This document shows, in pieces, positions 33,149 through 41,884 of a DNA stretch of 64,000 nucleotides. Each line of letters opens with the position of its first letter. Within the stretch, counting starts at the first letter, position 1. Source of the DNA: Streptomyces scabichelini (GTDB taxonomy: Bacteria > Actinomycetota > Actinomycetes > Streptomycetales > Streptomycetaceae); contig NZ_JAAKZY010000001.1 in NCBI RefSeq assembly GCF_011045015.1, positions 62,001-126,000 on the forward strand, written 5' to 3'. The notes below the pieces were generated by a model. That model was not told the origin of the DNA. It saw only the letters and a list, made by a program, of their open reading frames with translations, and did no database searches. The position numbers and the translations under genes are program-made.

Positions 33149-35194
33149 ATGCGTCATCTCCCAACCCGCACTACCCGCCGAAGAGTGGTCGGAGCGCTTG
33201 CCGCAGCCGCACTGTGCACCACCGGGCTCACGGCATCCGCCACGGCACAGGAGGCGGACAGACCGACGGGCAACGCCGCCGCCCCGCTCCTCGACGACGG
33301 GCAGGCCCTCACCCCGCCGATGGGCTTCAACAACTGGAACGCCACGCACTGCCGCGCCGAGTTCAACGAAGCGATGGTCAAGGGCATCGCCGACATCTTC
33401 GTCGAGAAAGGACTCAAGGACGCCGGCTACCAGTACGTCAACCTCGACGACTGCTGGGCCCTGCCGCAGCGCGACGCGAACGGCAAGCTGGTGCCCGACC
33501 CGGTCCGCTTCCCGGGCGGTATCAAGGCGGTTGCCGACTACGTCCACTCCAAGGGACTCAAGCTCGGCATCTACACCAGCGCCGGCACCAAGACCTGCAA
33601 CACCGCCGGCTTCCCCGGCGCGCTCGGCCACGAGTACAGCGACGCCCAGCAGTTCGCGGACTGGGGCGTCGACTACCTCAAGTACGACAACTGCAACAAC
33701 CAGGGCGTGGACGCCAAACAGCGCTACACGACGATGCGGGACGCGCTCAAGGCCGCCTCTGAGAAGACGGGCCGTCCCATCGTCTACAGCATCTGCGAGT
33801 GGGGCCAGAACAAGCCCTGGGAGTGGGCCGCGGATGTCGGACATCTGTGGCGTACGACCGGCGACATCAGTGACAACTGGGGCTCGATGCTGTCGATCAT
33901 GAAGCAGAACCTGCCGCTCGACCAGTACGCCGGTCCCGGGCACTGGAACGACCCCGACATGCTGGAGGTCGGCAACGGCGGAATGACGGACACGGAGTAC
34001 CGCACGCACTTCTCGATGTGGTCGATCATGGCCGCGCCGCTGCTCATCGGCTCCGATCTGCGGTCGGTGTCCGAGGAGACCTTCGAGATCCTCGGCAACA
34101 AGGAAGTCATCGCGGTCGATCAGGACCCGCTGGGCAAGCAGGGTGCGGTCGTCTCCTCCGAGGGCGGACGCTGGGTCGTCGCCAAGGAGATGAAGGACGG
34201 CAGCCGGGCCGTGGCCCTCTTCAACGAGACGGGCAGCGCGCAGCGCATCGCCACGACCGCCGCGGCCGTAGGCCTTCCCAAGGCCGACGCGTACACGATG
34301 CGCGACCTGTGGCAGCACAAGAGCTACAACACGGCGGGCACGATCTCGGCGACCGTCCCCGCGCACGGCACCGTCCTCCTCCGCGTCTCGGCCGACGCCG
34401 AGTGGGCCAAGAACCCGCCTGCCGTCGAACTCGGCCTGGCCGGGAGCCAATTGGTCGAGGCGGGCAAGCCGACCGCACTGACCACGTCGGTCACCGACCT
34501 GGGCCGTACTCCGGCGACGCGCGTCTCCGTGTCACTGAGCGGACCCTCGGGCTGGACCGTGAAGGCCAACTCGCCGACCACCGCGGGCACCCTGCCGACG
34601 GGTCGCGCGCTCCGTACGAAGTGGACGGTGACCGCGCCTGCGGATGCGAAGACGGGATCGTACGACCTGACACTCAAGGCGACTTATCGCTCGCCGACCG
34701 GGATACGGGCGGAGAGTGTGCTGCCGCTGACGGTGTCCGTCGTGGCGGCGCCACCGTCGGGCACGTCCCACCTCGGCGATCTGCCGTGGCTCTCAGCGGC
34801 CAACGGCTGGGGCCCTGTCGAGCGCAACACCAGCAACGGGGAGAGCGCGGCGGGTGACGGCAATCCCCTCACCATCGACGGGGTCGTGTACGCCAAGGGG
34901 CTCGGCGTGCACGCGGAGAGCGCCGTCGAGTACTACACCGGCAAGGCCTGCGAGACGGTCACCGCGCAGGTGGGCGTCGATGACGAGGAGGGCGCCGAGG
35001 GCTCCGTCGCGTTCGAGATCTGGGCGGACGACGCGAAGGTCGCCTCGACCGGCGTACTGACCAACGCCCAGCCCGCACAGGCGATGTCGGCCGATGTGAG
35101 CGGGGCGCAGGTGGTGCGCCTCGTCGTCACGGACGGCGGCGACGACGTCACCTCGGACCACGCCGACTGGGCGGACGCACAACTCAGCTGCTGA
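33149..35194 (+). CDS. secreted GH27 alpha-galactosidase with NPCBM domain
   Basis: The 681-residue product has a signal peptide (1-33), a GH27 catalytic barrel (about 48-420), a beta-sandwich/NEW3-type region (about 425-540), and an NPCBM carbohydrate-binding domain (about 550-681, starting WLSAANGWGPVERNTS). The nucleophile is D180 in YLKYDNCNN and the acid/base is D239 in TTGDISDNW. The enzyme removes terminal alpha-galactose from plant oligosaccharides or galactomannan outside the cell. GGAGGA precedes the ATG. It diverges from the sugar importer operon and likely feeds it. Confidence 0.93.
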   Translation: MRHLPTRTTRRRVVGALAAAALCTTGLTASATAQEADRPTGNAAAPLLDDGQALTPPMGFNNWNATHCRAEFNEAMVKGIADIFVEKGLKDAGYQYVNLDDCWALPQRDANGKLVPDPVRFPGGIKAVADYVHSKGLKLGIYTSAGTKTCNTAGFPGALGHEYSDAQQFADWGVDYLKYDNCNNQGVDAKQRYTTMRDALKAASEKTGRPIVYSICEWGQNKPWEWAADVGHLWRTTGDISDNWGSMLSIMKQNLPLDQYAGPGHWNDPDMLEVGNGGMTDTEYRTHFSMWSIMAAPLLIGSDLRSVSEETFEILGNKEVIAVDQDPLGKQGAVVSSEGGRWVVAKEMKDGSRAVALFNETGSAQRIATTAAAVGLPKADAYTMRDLWQHKSYNTAGTISATVPAHGTVLLRVSADAEWAKNPPAVELGLAGSQLVEAGKPTALTTSVTDLGRTPATRVSVSLSGPSGWTVKANSPTTAGTLPTGRALRTKWTVTAPADAKTGSYDLTLKATYRSPTGIRAESVLPLTVSVVAAPPSGTSHLGDLPWLSAANGWGPVERNTSNGESAAGDGNPLTIDGVVYAKGLGVHAESAVEYYTGKACETVTAQVGVDDEEGAEGSVAFEIWADDAKVASTGVLTNAQPAQAMSADVSGAQVVRLVVTDGGDDVTSDHADWADAQLSC

Positions 35195-35205
35195 GGTCCC
35201 TTGGT

Positions 35206-35266
35206 CGGGGTGCCCTCGTGCACTCGTGCCCTCGTGCTCTCGCGTCGGCCGCACGAGGGCACCCCG
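35206..35266. terminator. bidirectional terminator between alpha-galactosidase and ROK kinase genes
   Basis: CGGGGTGCCCTCGTGC at 35206-35221 pairs perfectly over 16 bases with GCACGAGGGCACCCCG at 35251-35266. It sits between two convergent genes, 12 bases after the alpha-galactosidase stop. The loop repeats GTGCCCTCGTG, which could form alternative stems. Confidence 0.85.
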
Positions 35267-35284
35267 TCAGGCCCCGTTCGACGC

Positions 35285-36244
35285 TCAGCCGCCGACCCCC
35301 GCCGCCGTCGCGCTCGGCCTGCGGCTGAGCGCGGCCGCCGCCGCGCCGACCAGACCCGCGTCCGTCCCCATCTGGGCAGGAGTGATGGTGAGGCGCTGGA
35401 CGAAGGACAGCGTCGCGTAGTCGCGCAGGGCGGCGCGCAGGGGCGTGAACAGGATGTCGCCCGCCTTGCCCACTCCCCCGCCGATCACCGCGATGTCGAT
35501 CTCCACCAGGGTCGCGGTCGCGGCGATACCGGCGGCCAGGGCCTGGGCGGCGCGCTCGAAGGACGCGAGAGCGACGGCGTCGCCCGCGCGGGCGGCGGCG
35601 GCCACCGCGGCGGCCGAGGTGTCGCCGTCGGGGCCGGGCTGCCAGCCGCCCTCGATGGCGCGGCGCGCGATGTTGGGGCCGCTCGCGATGCGCTCGACGC
35701 AGCCACGGGACCCGCACGGGCACAGGTCGCCGTCCAGATCCACGCTGATGTGACCGATGTGGCCGGCGTTGCCCGTGGGTCCGGGATGCAGTCGGCCACC
35801 CAGGACGAGACCGCCGCCGACGCCCGTGGAGACGACCATGCACAGCGCGTTGTCGTGCCCGCGGGCCGCGCCCTGCCAGTGCTCGGCGGCCGTGATCGCC
35901 ACGCCGTCGCCGATCAGTTCCACGGGCAGCCCGCCCGTGGCGGTGCGGACCCGCTCGACCAGCGGGTAGTCGCGCCAGCCCGGAATGTTCACGGGGCTCA
36001 CGGTGCCCGTCGAGGCGTCCACCGGGCCCGCGCTGCCGATGCCGAGGGCCGTGGCGCGGCTCCACAGCGGCGCGGCGGTCAGCTCGCCGAGCACGGCCTC
36101 GACGGCCCGCATGATGGTGTCGCCGTCCTCCTGCGCGGGCGTGGCGCGCTGCGCGCGCAGGAGGATGCGGCCATGGCCGTCCACCAGCGCTCCGGCGATC
36201 TTGGTGCCGCCGATGTCGAGCGCGGCCACGAGGTCGGTGTGCAT
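35285..36244 (-). CDS. ROK family sugar kinase
   Basis: The 319-residue product has the ATP-binding DIGGTKIAGALVD (residues 9-21), the sugar-binding NAGHIGH and the zinc motif CPCGSRGC of ROK kinases. No HTH precedes it, so it is an enzyme (glucokinase, or galactose/N-acetylhexosamine kinase) and not a ROK repressor. It would phosphorylate the sugar taken up by the neighbouring importer. It diverges from the LacI gene, and a palindromic operator lies between them. ATG at 36244 gives the standard length. Confidence 0.88.
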   Translation of the reverse strand: MHTDLVAALDIGGTKIAGALVDGHGRILLRAQRATPAQEDGDTIMRAVEAVLGELTAAPLWSRATALGIGSAGPVDASTGTVSPVNIPGWRDYPLVERVRTATGGLPVELIGDGVAITAAEHWQGAARGHDNALCMVVSTGVGGGLVLGGRLHPGPTGNAGHIGHISVDLDGDLCPCGSRGCVERIASGPNIARRAIEGGWQPGPDGDTSAAAVAAAARAGDAVALASFERAAQALAAGIAATATLVEIDIAVIGGGVGKAGDILFTPLRAALRDYATLSFVQRLTITPAQMGTDAGLVGAAAAALSRRPSATAAGVGG

Positions 36245-36401
36245 CAGTGTCTGATCTCCCGCTGTGGTGTCTTTCCGAGGGGCGACCCCCGAAGTATTAC
36301 CAGGGGTGTCCCCCGGACCCCCGGCCGGACGAACAGGCAGCACGACTGGCCCCGAAGGGAGGGCAGGCCGGAGAATGCGATGGACAGTGTCCCCTGCATC
36401 T

Positions 36402-36413
36402 GACAACGTTGTC
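36402..36413. promoter_or_regulatory. LacI-type operator GACAACGTTGTC
   Basis: A perfect 12-bp palindrome with a central CG, extended as TGACAACGTTGTCCA, lies in the gap between the ROK kinase and the LacI gene, 87 bases before the preferred LacI start. A TATGCT hexamer close by (about 36420) could be the -10 box, so a bound repressor would overlap the promoter. Likely autoregulation and control of the kinase. Confidence 0.75.
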
Positions 36414-36499
36414 CAGGCTCTATGCTCGACGCCACATCACCAATGAGCACGTCATCAGGACCGACGTACCCCGTGGACTACAGGACAGGACAGCGCATC

Positions 36500-37537
36500 G
36501 TGGCCGAGACCGCCCGCCGAACCGACAACCGCTACGGCAACCGTCCGACCATGAAGGACGTCGCGGCGCGTGCCGGAGTCGGCCTCAAGACGGTATCGCG
36601 TGTAGTCAACGGTGAGCCGGGCGTCACCCCGGACACCGAGCGCCGGGTGCAGGAGGCGATCGACGCGCTGGGCTTTCGCCGCAACGACAGCGCGCGGGTG
36701 CTGCGCAAGGGCCGCACCGCGAGCATCGGCCTCGTCCTGGAGGATCTCTCCGATCCGTTCTACGGACCGCTCAGCCGCGCGGTCGAGGAGGTGGCCCGCG
36801 CCCACGGCGCCCTGCTGATCAACGGTTCCAGCGCCGAGGACCCGGACCGCGAGCAGGAGCTGGTCCTGGCGCTGTGCGCGCGCCGCGTGGACGGGCTCGT
36901 CGTCATCCCGGCCGGTGACGACCACCGCTATCTGGAGCCGGAGATAAAGGCGGGCGTCGCCACGGTCTTCGTGGACCGCCCCGCCGGTCAGATCGACGCG
37001 GACGTCGTGCTGTCCGACAACTTCGGCGGCGCGCGGGACGGCGTCGCCCATCTGATCGCGCACGGCCACCGCCGCATCGGGTTCATCGGCGACATGCCCC
37101 GCATCCACACCGCCGCGGAGCGGCTGCGTGGCTACCGCACGGCCATGGAGGACGCCGGCATCCCGGTCGAGGACGCCTGGACGTCCCTGGGCGTCACTGA
37201 TCCGCAGCGGGTCCGCCGGGCCGCCGAGGCCATGCTGTCGGGCCCCTCTCCCGTCACCGCGATCTTCACGGGCAACAACCGTGTGACGGTCACCGTCGTC
37301 CGCATCCTCGCCGAGCGCTCCGGCCCCGTCGCCCTCGTCGGTTTCGACGACATCGAACTCGCCGACCTCCTCCAGCCCGGCGTCACCGTCGTCGCCCAGG
37401 ACTCCGCCCAGCTCGGCCGCACCGCCGCCGAGCGTCTCTTCCGCCAGCTCGACGGCACGCTCGTCCTTCCGGAGCGCATCGAACTCCCGACCAGGCTGAT
37501 CACCCGCGGCTCGGGCGAGCTGCCGCCGGCGGGCTGA
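36500..37537 (+). CDS. LacI family transcriptional regulator
   Basis: The 345-residue product has an N-terminal LacI HTH (TMKDVAARAGVGLKTVSRVVNGE, about 17-39), hinge helix (ARVLRKG), and a periplasmic-binding-protein-like sensor domain with segments such as GLVVIPAGDD and FDDIELADLL. It likely represses the ROK kinase, itself, and perhaps the alpha-galactoside system, in response to a sugar. GTG at 36500 has AGGACAGG upstream. An ATG at 36443 would extend the N-terminus by 19 residues. Confidence 0.9.
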   Translation: MAETARRTDNRYGNRPTMKDVAARAGVGLKTVSRVVNGEPGVTPDTERRVQEAIDALGFRRNDSARVLRKGRTASIGLVLEDLSDPFYGPLSRAVEEVARAHGALLINGSSAEDPDREQELVLALCARRVDGLVVIPAGDDHRYLEPEIKAGVATVFVDRPAGQIDADVVLSDNFGGARDGVAHLIAHGHRRIGFIGDMPRIHTAAERLRGYRTAMEDAGIPVEDAWTSLGVTDPQRVRRAAEAMLSGPSPVTAIFTGNNRVTVTVVRILAERSGPVALVGFDDIELADLLQPGVTVVAQDSAQLGRTAAERLFRQLDGTLVLPERIELPTRLITRGSGELPPAG

Positions 37538-37540
37538 CCC

Positions 37541-38344
37541 ATGACGTATGCGGACCGTCGCACGCTCGCGGCACTCGGCCTCGCCGAAGCCCCGCGCGAT
37601 CACCCTCTGACCTATCCGGGCGCCTGGCCCGAACAGTCCGGGCTCCTGGACGGCGACCGGCTGCTGCCCCTCAGCCGCCTCACGTTCGAGGATCGCGTCC
37701 CCGTCCTCGCGGTCGGCTCCAACGCCTGCCCCGCGCAACTCCGGCACAAGATGCGGGAGTTCGGGATCGAGTCGCCCATCCCCCTGGTGAAGGCGAAGGT
37801 CACGGGCATCGAGGTCGGTGTCTCCGCGCATGTCAGCGGGATGGGGTACATGTCCGCGTCGCCCTTCCGCGCTCCCGGGCTCACCCGGGAGTTGTTCCTC
37901 ACCTGGCTGAACTCAGCGCAGCTCACGGCGATCGACGCGAGCGAGGGAGTCACGGCGCCGTCCGGTGCGTACGACCGTGTCCTGCTGCCCGCTTCCGACG
38001 TGGCGGTCGAGCTGGAATCGGGCGAGCTGCTCGACGGCGCCCATCTCTACGTCAACCGGCGGGGCGTTCTCCACAACGGCACCGGTACGCCGCGCCGGCA
38101 TCAGGGCCAGCACGCGCTGCTCACCGAACTCCTCGCCGAGTCACCGCGGTTGAGGGAACTGTTCGGCTCCACGCCCGAGGAGTTCTGCACGCGGGCGCGC
38201 GGCGACCGGGCGCTCTGCATGCGGGGCACCCGGCTGTTCGCCGAGGAGGGGCGGGCGACGGCCTCCGGTCTGGAGAAGTACGTACGCGCTCAGCAGACCG
38301 GCAGTCCCGGCACCGGTGCGTCGTTGTCGCCGCCCTTGATGTAG
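37541..38344 (+). CDS. conserved protein of unknown function, possible gamma-glutamylcyclotransferase-like fold
   Basis: The 267-residue product starts 4 bases after the LacI stop. Near residue 62 it reads VLAVGSNACPAQLRHKM, resembling the YGSNL substrate loop of the gamma-glutamylcyclotransferase-like fold, and it has an AHVSGMGYMSASPF stretch. No other motif was recognised. The C-terminus overlaps the Ser/Thr kinase gene tail-to-tail by 55 bases. Function is unknown; the fold idea is a weak inference from one motif. Confidence 0.6.
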   Translation: MTYADRRTLAALGLAEAPRDHPLTYPGAWPEQSGLLDGDRLLPLSRLTFEDRVPVLAVGSNACPAQLRHKMREFGIESPIPLVKAKVTGIEVGVSAHVSGMGYMSASPFRAPGLTRELFLTWLNSAQLTAIDASEGVTAPSGAYDRVLLPASDVAVELESGELLDGAHLYVNRRGVLHNGTGTPRRHQGQHALLTELLAESPRLRELFGSTPEEFCTRARGDRALCMRGTRLFAEEGRATASGLEKYVRAQQTGSPGTGASLSPPLM

Positions 38345-40248
38345 ACGTCGCTGACGAAGACGTTCGTGTTGCCGCTGTCGTCGTCCGTCTTCGCCCACCA
38401 GATGTTCGTCCACTCGCCGTAGGTCTCGCGGCGGCCCAGGTTCTGCTGGCAGTAGAAGTAGTTGGTGCCCGCGTTGAGGGTGCCGGCCTCGGCTCCGTCG
38501 GCGGTGTAGGACGTGGCGGTGCGCCAGACCTCGCAGTTGTACTTTCCGCCGCCGATGGAATTGCAGACGGGGGCGGGGCTGGGATCGTCTCCGCCGCCGC
38601 TGGTGCCGCCCGGCGTGCCACCGCCGCCCGTGGTTCCGCCGTCGTCGGTGGGCCTGGGAGTGGGGGCGGGGGCCTTCGTCGTCGGCTCGGAGTCCTCCGT
38701 GCCCTCCGGCTCCTTGGGCGCAGGCGGGGGATTCTTGTCGCCCTGCTCGGTGGGCTCGGGGTCGTCCGACGGGTCCACCGAGCCGCGACTGGCGTCCGCC
38801 GAGGACGGGGAGTCGCCGGCTTCTGGAGTGGCAGGTGCCCCGGAGGCCGTCTTCGAGTCACCCGAGTCGTTCAGCAGGGCCACGGTGACGCCGGTCGCGG
38901 CCAGGACGACGGTGACCGCCGCGGCGGCGAGCAGCGCTCGGGTCTTACGACGCCGGGGAGCTCCGGAAGTGGTGACCTGGGTCTGGAGCTCCGGCTGTGG
39001 GGCTCCGACGCCTGGTCCGCCTGAGCCCGGCGCTCCGAAGCCCGGTCCGGCCGGAGGTGGCGATGCGGGGAGGCCGGATTCCGGAGTTCCGAACGCCTGC
39101 TGGGCCGCACCCGGAGTCCCCGCGCCCGGTCCGTCCGCACCCGGAGTCCCCGCGCCCGATCCAGCCACGCCCGCAGCCCCGAACTCCGCTCCACCGGACT
39201 CCGGCGGCCCGTCCCCCGGCCCGTTCATCGACGGCGGTGCGGCGTGCCCCGCCTCCGGCGCCCCGAAGCCCGGTCCGCCCGAGCCCGGCGCCCCGAAGCC
39301 GGGCGGTACCGACGGCACACTCCGCTCGGTGGTCTCGCGTGGCTTCGGCGCGGATCCGCGCAGGCCGGTGGTCGCGGAGTCCTGGTCGGGCGTCTCCGCC
39401 GCCACCGCCTCCAGCAGTTCGCGTGCCCGGTCGGCGTCCGGCCGGTCCTGCGGCTGCTTCCGCATGAGCTCCTGCAGTACGGGACCCAGCGGCCCGGCGC
39501 CCCGCGCCTCCGGCAGCGGTTCGACGACGATCGCGGTGAGTGTGGACCACGTCGACGTACGGCGGAACGGTGAGGTGCCCTCGACTGCCGCGTACAGCGT
39601 GGCGCCCAGGGCCCAGACGTCGGACGCGGGTCCCGGGTCCTGGCCCTGGGCGCGCTCGGGCGCCAAGTAGTCCAGGGAACCCACCAGTTCGCCGCTGCGC
39701 GTCAGGTGCGTGGTGGAGCCGTCGCCGGGGTCGTCCATCGTCGCGATGCCGAAGTCGGTGAGGACGATCCGGCCGGAGCGGTCGAGCAGGATGTTGCCGG
39801 GCTTGACGTCGCGGTGGAGGACTCCGGCGCGGTGGGCCGCGGCCAGCGCGTCCATGACCTTCGCGCCGATCTCGGCGGCCTCGCGCGGGTCGAGCGGGCC
39901 CCGCTCCCGCAGCACGTCGTCGAGGGAGGGCCCGTCGACCAGTTCCATGACGATCAGCGGGCGGCCCTCGACCTCGGCCACGTCGTGCACGGCGATGACT
40001 CCGGGGTGGCGCACCCGGGCCGCCGCGCGCGCCTCGCGCTGCATCCTGCGCCCCAGGTCGGCGAGTTCGGGAGCGGCAGCGTCGGTGTACGTCCGCAGTT
40101 CCTTGACCGCGACCTCGCGGCCGAGTACCTCGTCGAGGGCCCGCCAGACGACGCCCATGCCGCCGCGCCCGAGCTGGGCCACGATTCGGTATCGCCCGGC
40201 CAGGAGCCGGCCGATCCCATCCGTCTGTTCGTTCTCCCCCGAAGACAC
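38290..40248 (-). CDS. membrane Ser/Thr protein kinase with extracytoplasmic C-terminal domain
   Basis: The 652-residue product has a Hanks-type kinase domain (about residues 14-285): glycine loop LGRGGMGVVW, K49, catalytic HRD with D147, DFG at 165-167. A long Gly/Pro/Ala-rich linker (about 313-420) contains GFGAPGSGGPGFGAP-type repeats. A membrane helix lies at about 437-459, then a Ser/Thr/Pro stalk and a C-terminal domain of about 90 residues with four cysteines (CNSIGGGKYNC and others). There are no PASTA domains; the outer domain resembles an SH3-like ligand domain. Likely a sensor kinase; ligand unknown. GTG start. Confidence 0.9.
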   Translation of the reverse strand: MSSGENEQTDGIGRLLAGRYRIVAQLGRGGMGVVWRALDEVLGREVAVKELRTYTDAAAPELADLGRRMQREARAAARVRHPGVIAVHDVAEVEGRPLIVMELVDGPSLDDVLRERGPLDPREAAEIGAKVMDALAAAHRAGVLHRDVKPGNILLDRSGRIVLTDFGIATMDDPGDGSTTHLTRSGELVGSLDYLAPERAQGQDPGPASDVWALGATLYAAVEGTSPFRRTSTWSTLTAIVVEPLPEARGAGPLGPVLQELMRKQPQDRPDADRARELLEAVAAETPDQDSATTGLRGSAPKPRETTERSVPSVPPGFGAPGSGGPGFGAPEAGHAAPPSMNGPGDGPPESGGAEFGAAGVAGSGAGTPGADGPGAGTPGAAQQAFGTPESGLPASPPPAGPGFGAPGSGGPGVGAPQPELQTQVTTSGAPRRRKTRALLAAAAVTVVLAATGVTVALLNDSGDSKTASGAPATPEAGDSPSSADASRGSVDPSDDPEPTEQGDKNPPPAPKEPEGTEDSEPTTKAPAPTPRPTDDGGTTGGGGTPGGTSGGGDDPSPAPVCNSIGGGKYNCEVWRTATSYTADGAEAGTLNAGTNYFYCQQNLGRRETYGEWTNIWWAKTDDDSGNTNVFVSDVYIKGGDNDAPVPGLPVC

Positions 40249-40368
40249 CCCTGCCCCGTTCCTGTCACACGCCGATCAAGTCGCTAACAGCCTAGGGGGG
40301 CGTGAGTGACAGCGCGGACCCAAGGCGATGGCTGTGACAGGCCCGCTACTCGGCGAAGACAGTCGGAG

Positions 40369-41673
40369 TCACTGGGCGGAGACGGTCAGGCCGCCCCGCC
40401 TGGGCATCGCGAAGCCTTCCAGGTCCGCGCGGGTCAGGCCCGTCACACGCGCCACCTCCGCGATGTCGAGGGCCCCGCAGTCCAGGCCCCGCAGCAGATA
40501 GCCGCTGAGTGCCTTGGCGGTCGCGGGCTCGTCCATCACGTCGCCGCCCGCGCGGTTGGCGTACCGGGCGAGGCGCGCGGCCGCCTGCTCGAAGCCCTCG
40601 CGGTAGAAGGCGAACACGGCCGCGTACCGGGTCGGGATGTGGCCCGGGTGCATGTCCCAGCCCTGATAGTAGGCGCGGGCCAGGGCGCGCCGGGTGAGGC
40701 CGTAGTGCAGCCGCCAGGCGTCGTGGACCCTGGAAGTCGGGCCGACGGGCAGGACGTTGGTGGAGCCGTCCGAGACCCGTACGCCGGTGCCCGCCGCCGC
40801 GACCTGCATGATCGCCTTCGCGTGGTCTGCGGCCGGGTGGTCGCTGGCCTGGTGGGCGGCGCTGACGCCGAGGCAGGCGCTGTAGTCGAAGGTCCCGTAG
40901 TGCAGCCCGGTGGCACGGCCCTCGGCGGCCTGGATCATCCGCGCGACGGTCGCGGTGCCGTCGGTGGCGAGGATGGACTGGCTGGTCTCGATCTGGATCT
41001 CGAACCCGATCCGCCCATGCTCGAGCCCGCGCGCCTTCTCGAACGCCTCCAGCAGCCGCACCATCGCGGTGACCTGCTCGGCGTATGTCACCTTCGGCAG
41101 CGTGAGCACCAGACCGTCCGGCAGTCCGCCCGCCTCCATCAGCCCGGTCAGGAAGATGTCGAGGGTCCGGATGCCCCGCTCGCGCACCGGCGCCTCCATG
41201 CACTTCATCCGGATACCCATGTACGGGGCGGCCGTGCCGTTCTCGTACGCCTCCGAGATCAGCCGTGCGGCACGGGCGGCCGCCTCGTCCTCCTCGGCGT
41301 CGGGGCGCGGGCCGTAGCCGTCCTCGAAGTCGACGCGCAGGTCCTCGATGGGCTCACGCTCCAGCTTGGCGCGTACGCGGTCGTGGACGGGCCCGGCCAG
41401 CTCGTCGGCGAGGCCGAGGACCGCGGCGAAGGACGCGGCGTCCGGGGCGTGTTCGTCCAGGGCGGCGAGGGCCAGGTCGCCCCAGGAGCGGATGGTGTCG
41501 GCGGCGAAGACGTCCCCGGGGACGTAGACGGTGTGGACGGGCTGGCGGGTGCCGGGGTCTCCGGGGTAGCGGCGCTCCAGCTCGGCGTCGACCGGGGCGA
41601 GGGAGGCGCTGATCTCCTCGCTGACGGCGCCCGCGAGGCTCGTCGCCACCTTCTCCTGCTGCCCCTGGCCCAT
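40369..41673 (-). CDS. HpcH/HpaI aldolase-like protein (DUF6986)
   Basis: The 434-residue product resembles the HpcH/HpaI aldolase/citrate lyase group, specifically the actinobacterial DUF6986 branch: RVDFEDGYGPRPD at about residue 110, LTLPKVTYAEQVTAM, GFEIQIETSQSIL and GWDMHPGHIPTRYAA. The group uses a divalent metal to handle keto-acids. The reaction is not known. ATG at 41673 has GAGAGGTG upstream; a longer reading would extend through the promoter. An IclR-like palindrome lies 18 bases upstream of the start. Confidence 0.8.
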   Translation of the reverse strand: MGQGQQEKVATSLAGAVSEEISASLAPVDAELERRYPGDPGTRQPVHTVYVPGDVFAADTIRSWGDLALAALDEHAPDAASFAAVLGLADELAGPVHDRVRAKLEREPIEDLRVDFEDGYGPRPDAEEDEAAARAARLISEAYENGTAAPYMGIRMKCMEAPVRERGIRTLDIFLTGLMEAGGLPDGLVLTLPKVTYAEQVTAMVRLLEAFEKARGLEHGRIGFEIQIETSQSILATDGTATVARMIQAAEGRATGLHYGTFDYSACLGVSAAHQASDHPAADHAKAIMQVAAAGTGVRVSDGSTNVLPVGPTSRVHDAWRLHYGLTRRALARAYYQGWDMHPGHIPTRYAAVFAFYREGFEQAAARLARYANRAGGDVMDEPATAKALSGYLLRGLDCGALDIAEVARVTGLTRADLEGFAMPRRGGLTVSAQ

Positions 41674-41690
41674 CCCGACACCTCTCTGTT

Positions 41691-41705
41691 TTCCGCCAAC
41701 CGGAA
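41691..41705. promoter_or_regulatory. TTCCG-N5-CGGAA palindrome upstream of the aldolase-like gene
   Basis: TTCCGCCAACCGGAA has perfect 5-base arms and a 5-base spacer. It lies 18 bases before the aldolase-like start and could be a repressor site of the IclR type. No such regulator is nearby, so this is a weak call. Confidence 0.4.
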
Positions 41706-41884
41706 TCAACAATCCGTAGAGCGAAGTTATCCAGGGACCTTCCCGCTGGTCAACACCCCTTCCGCCGAGGTGCACCCCGGGACTTCCCTCCATGGCCACC
41801 GCGGGCTCTCGACATGTTCACGCCCAACTTCGACACTGCGGTGCGCACGACTCACCCGGCATCCGCCACCGAAGGAGCCCTCCC

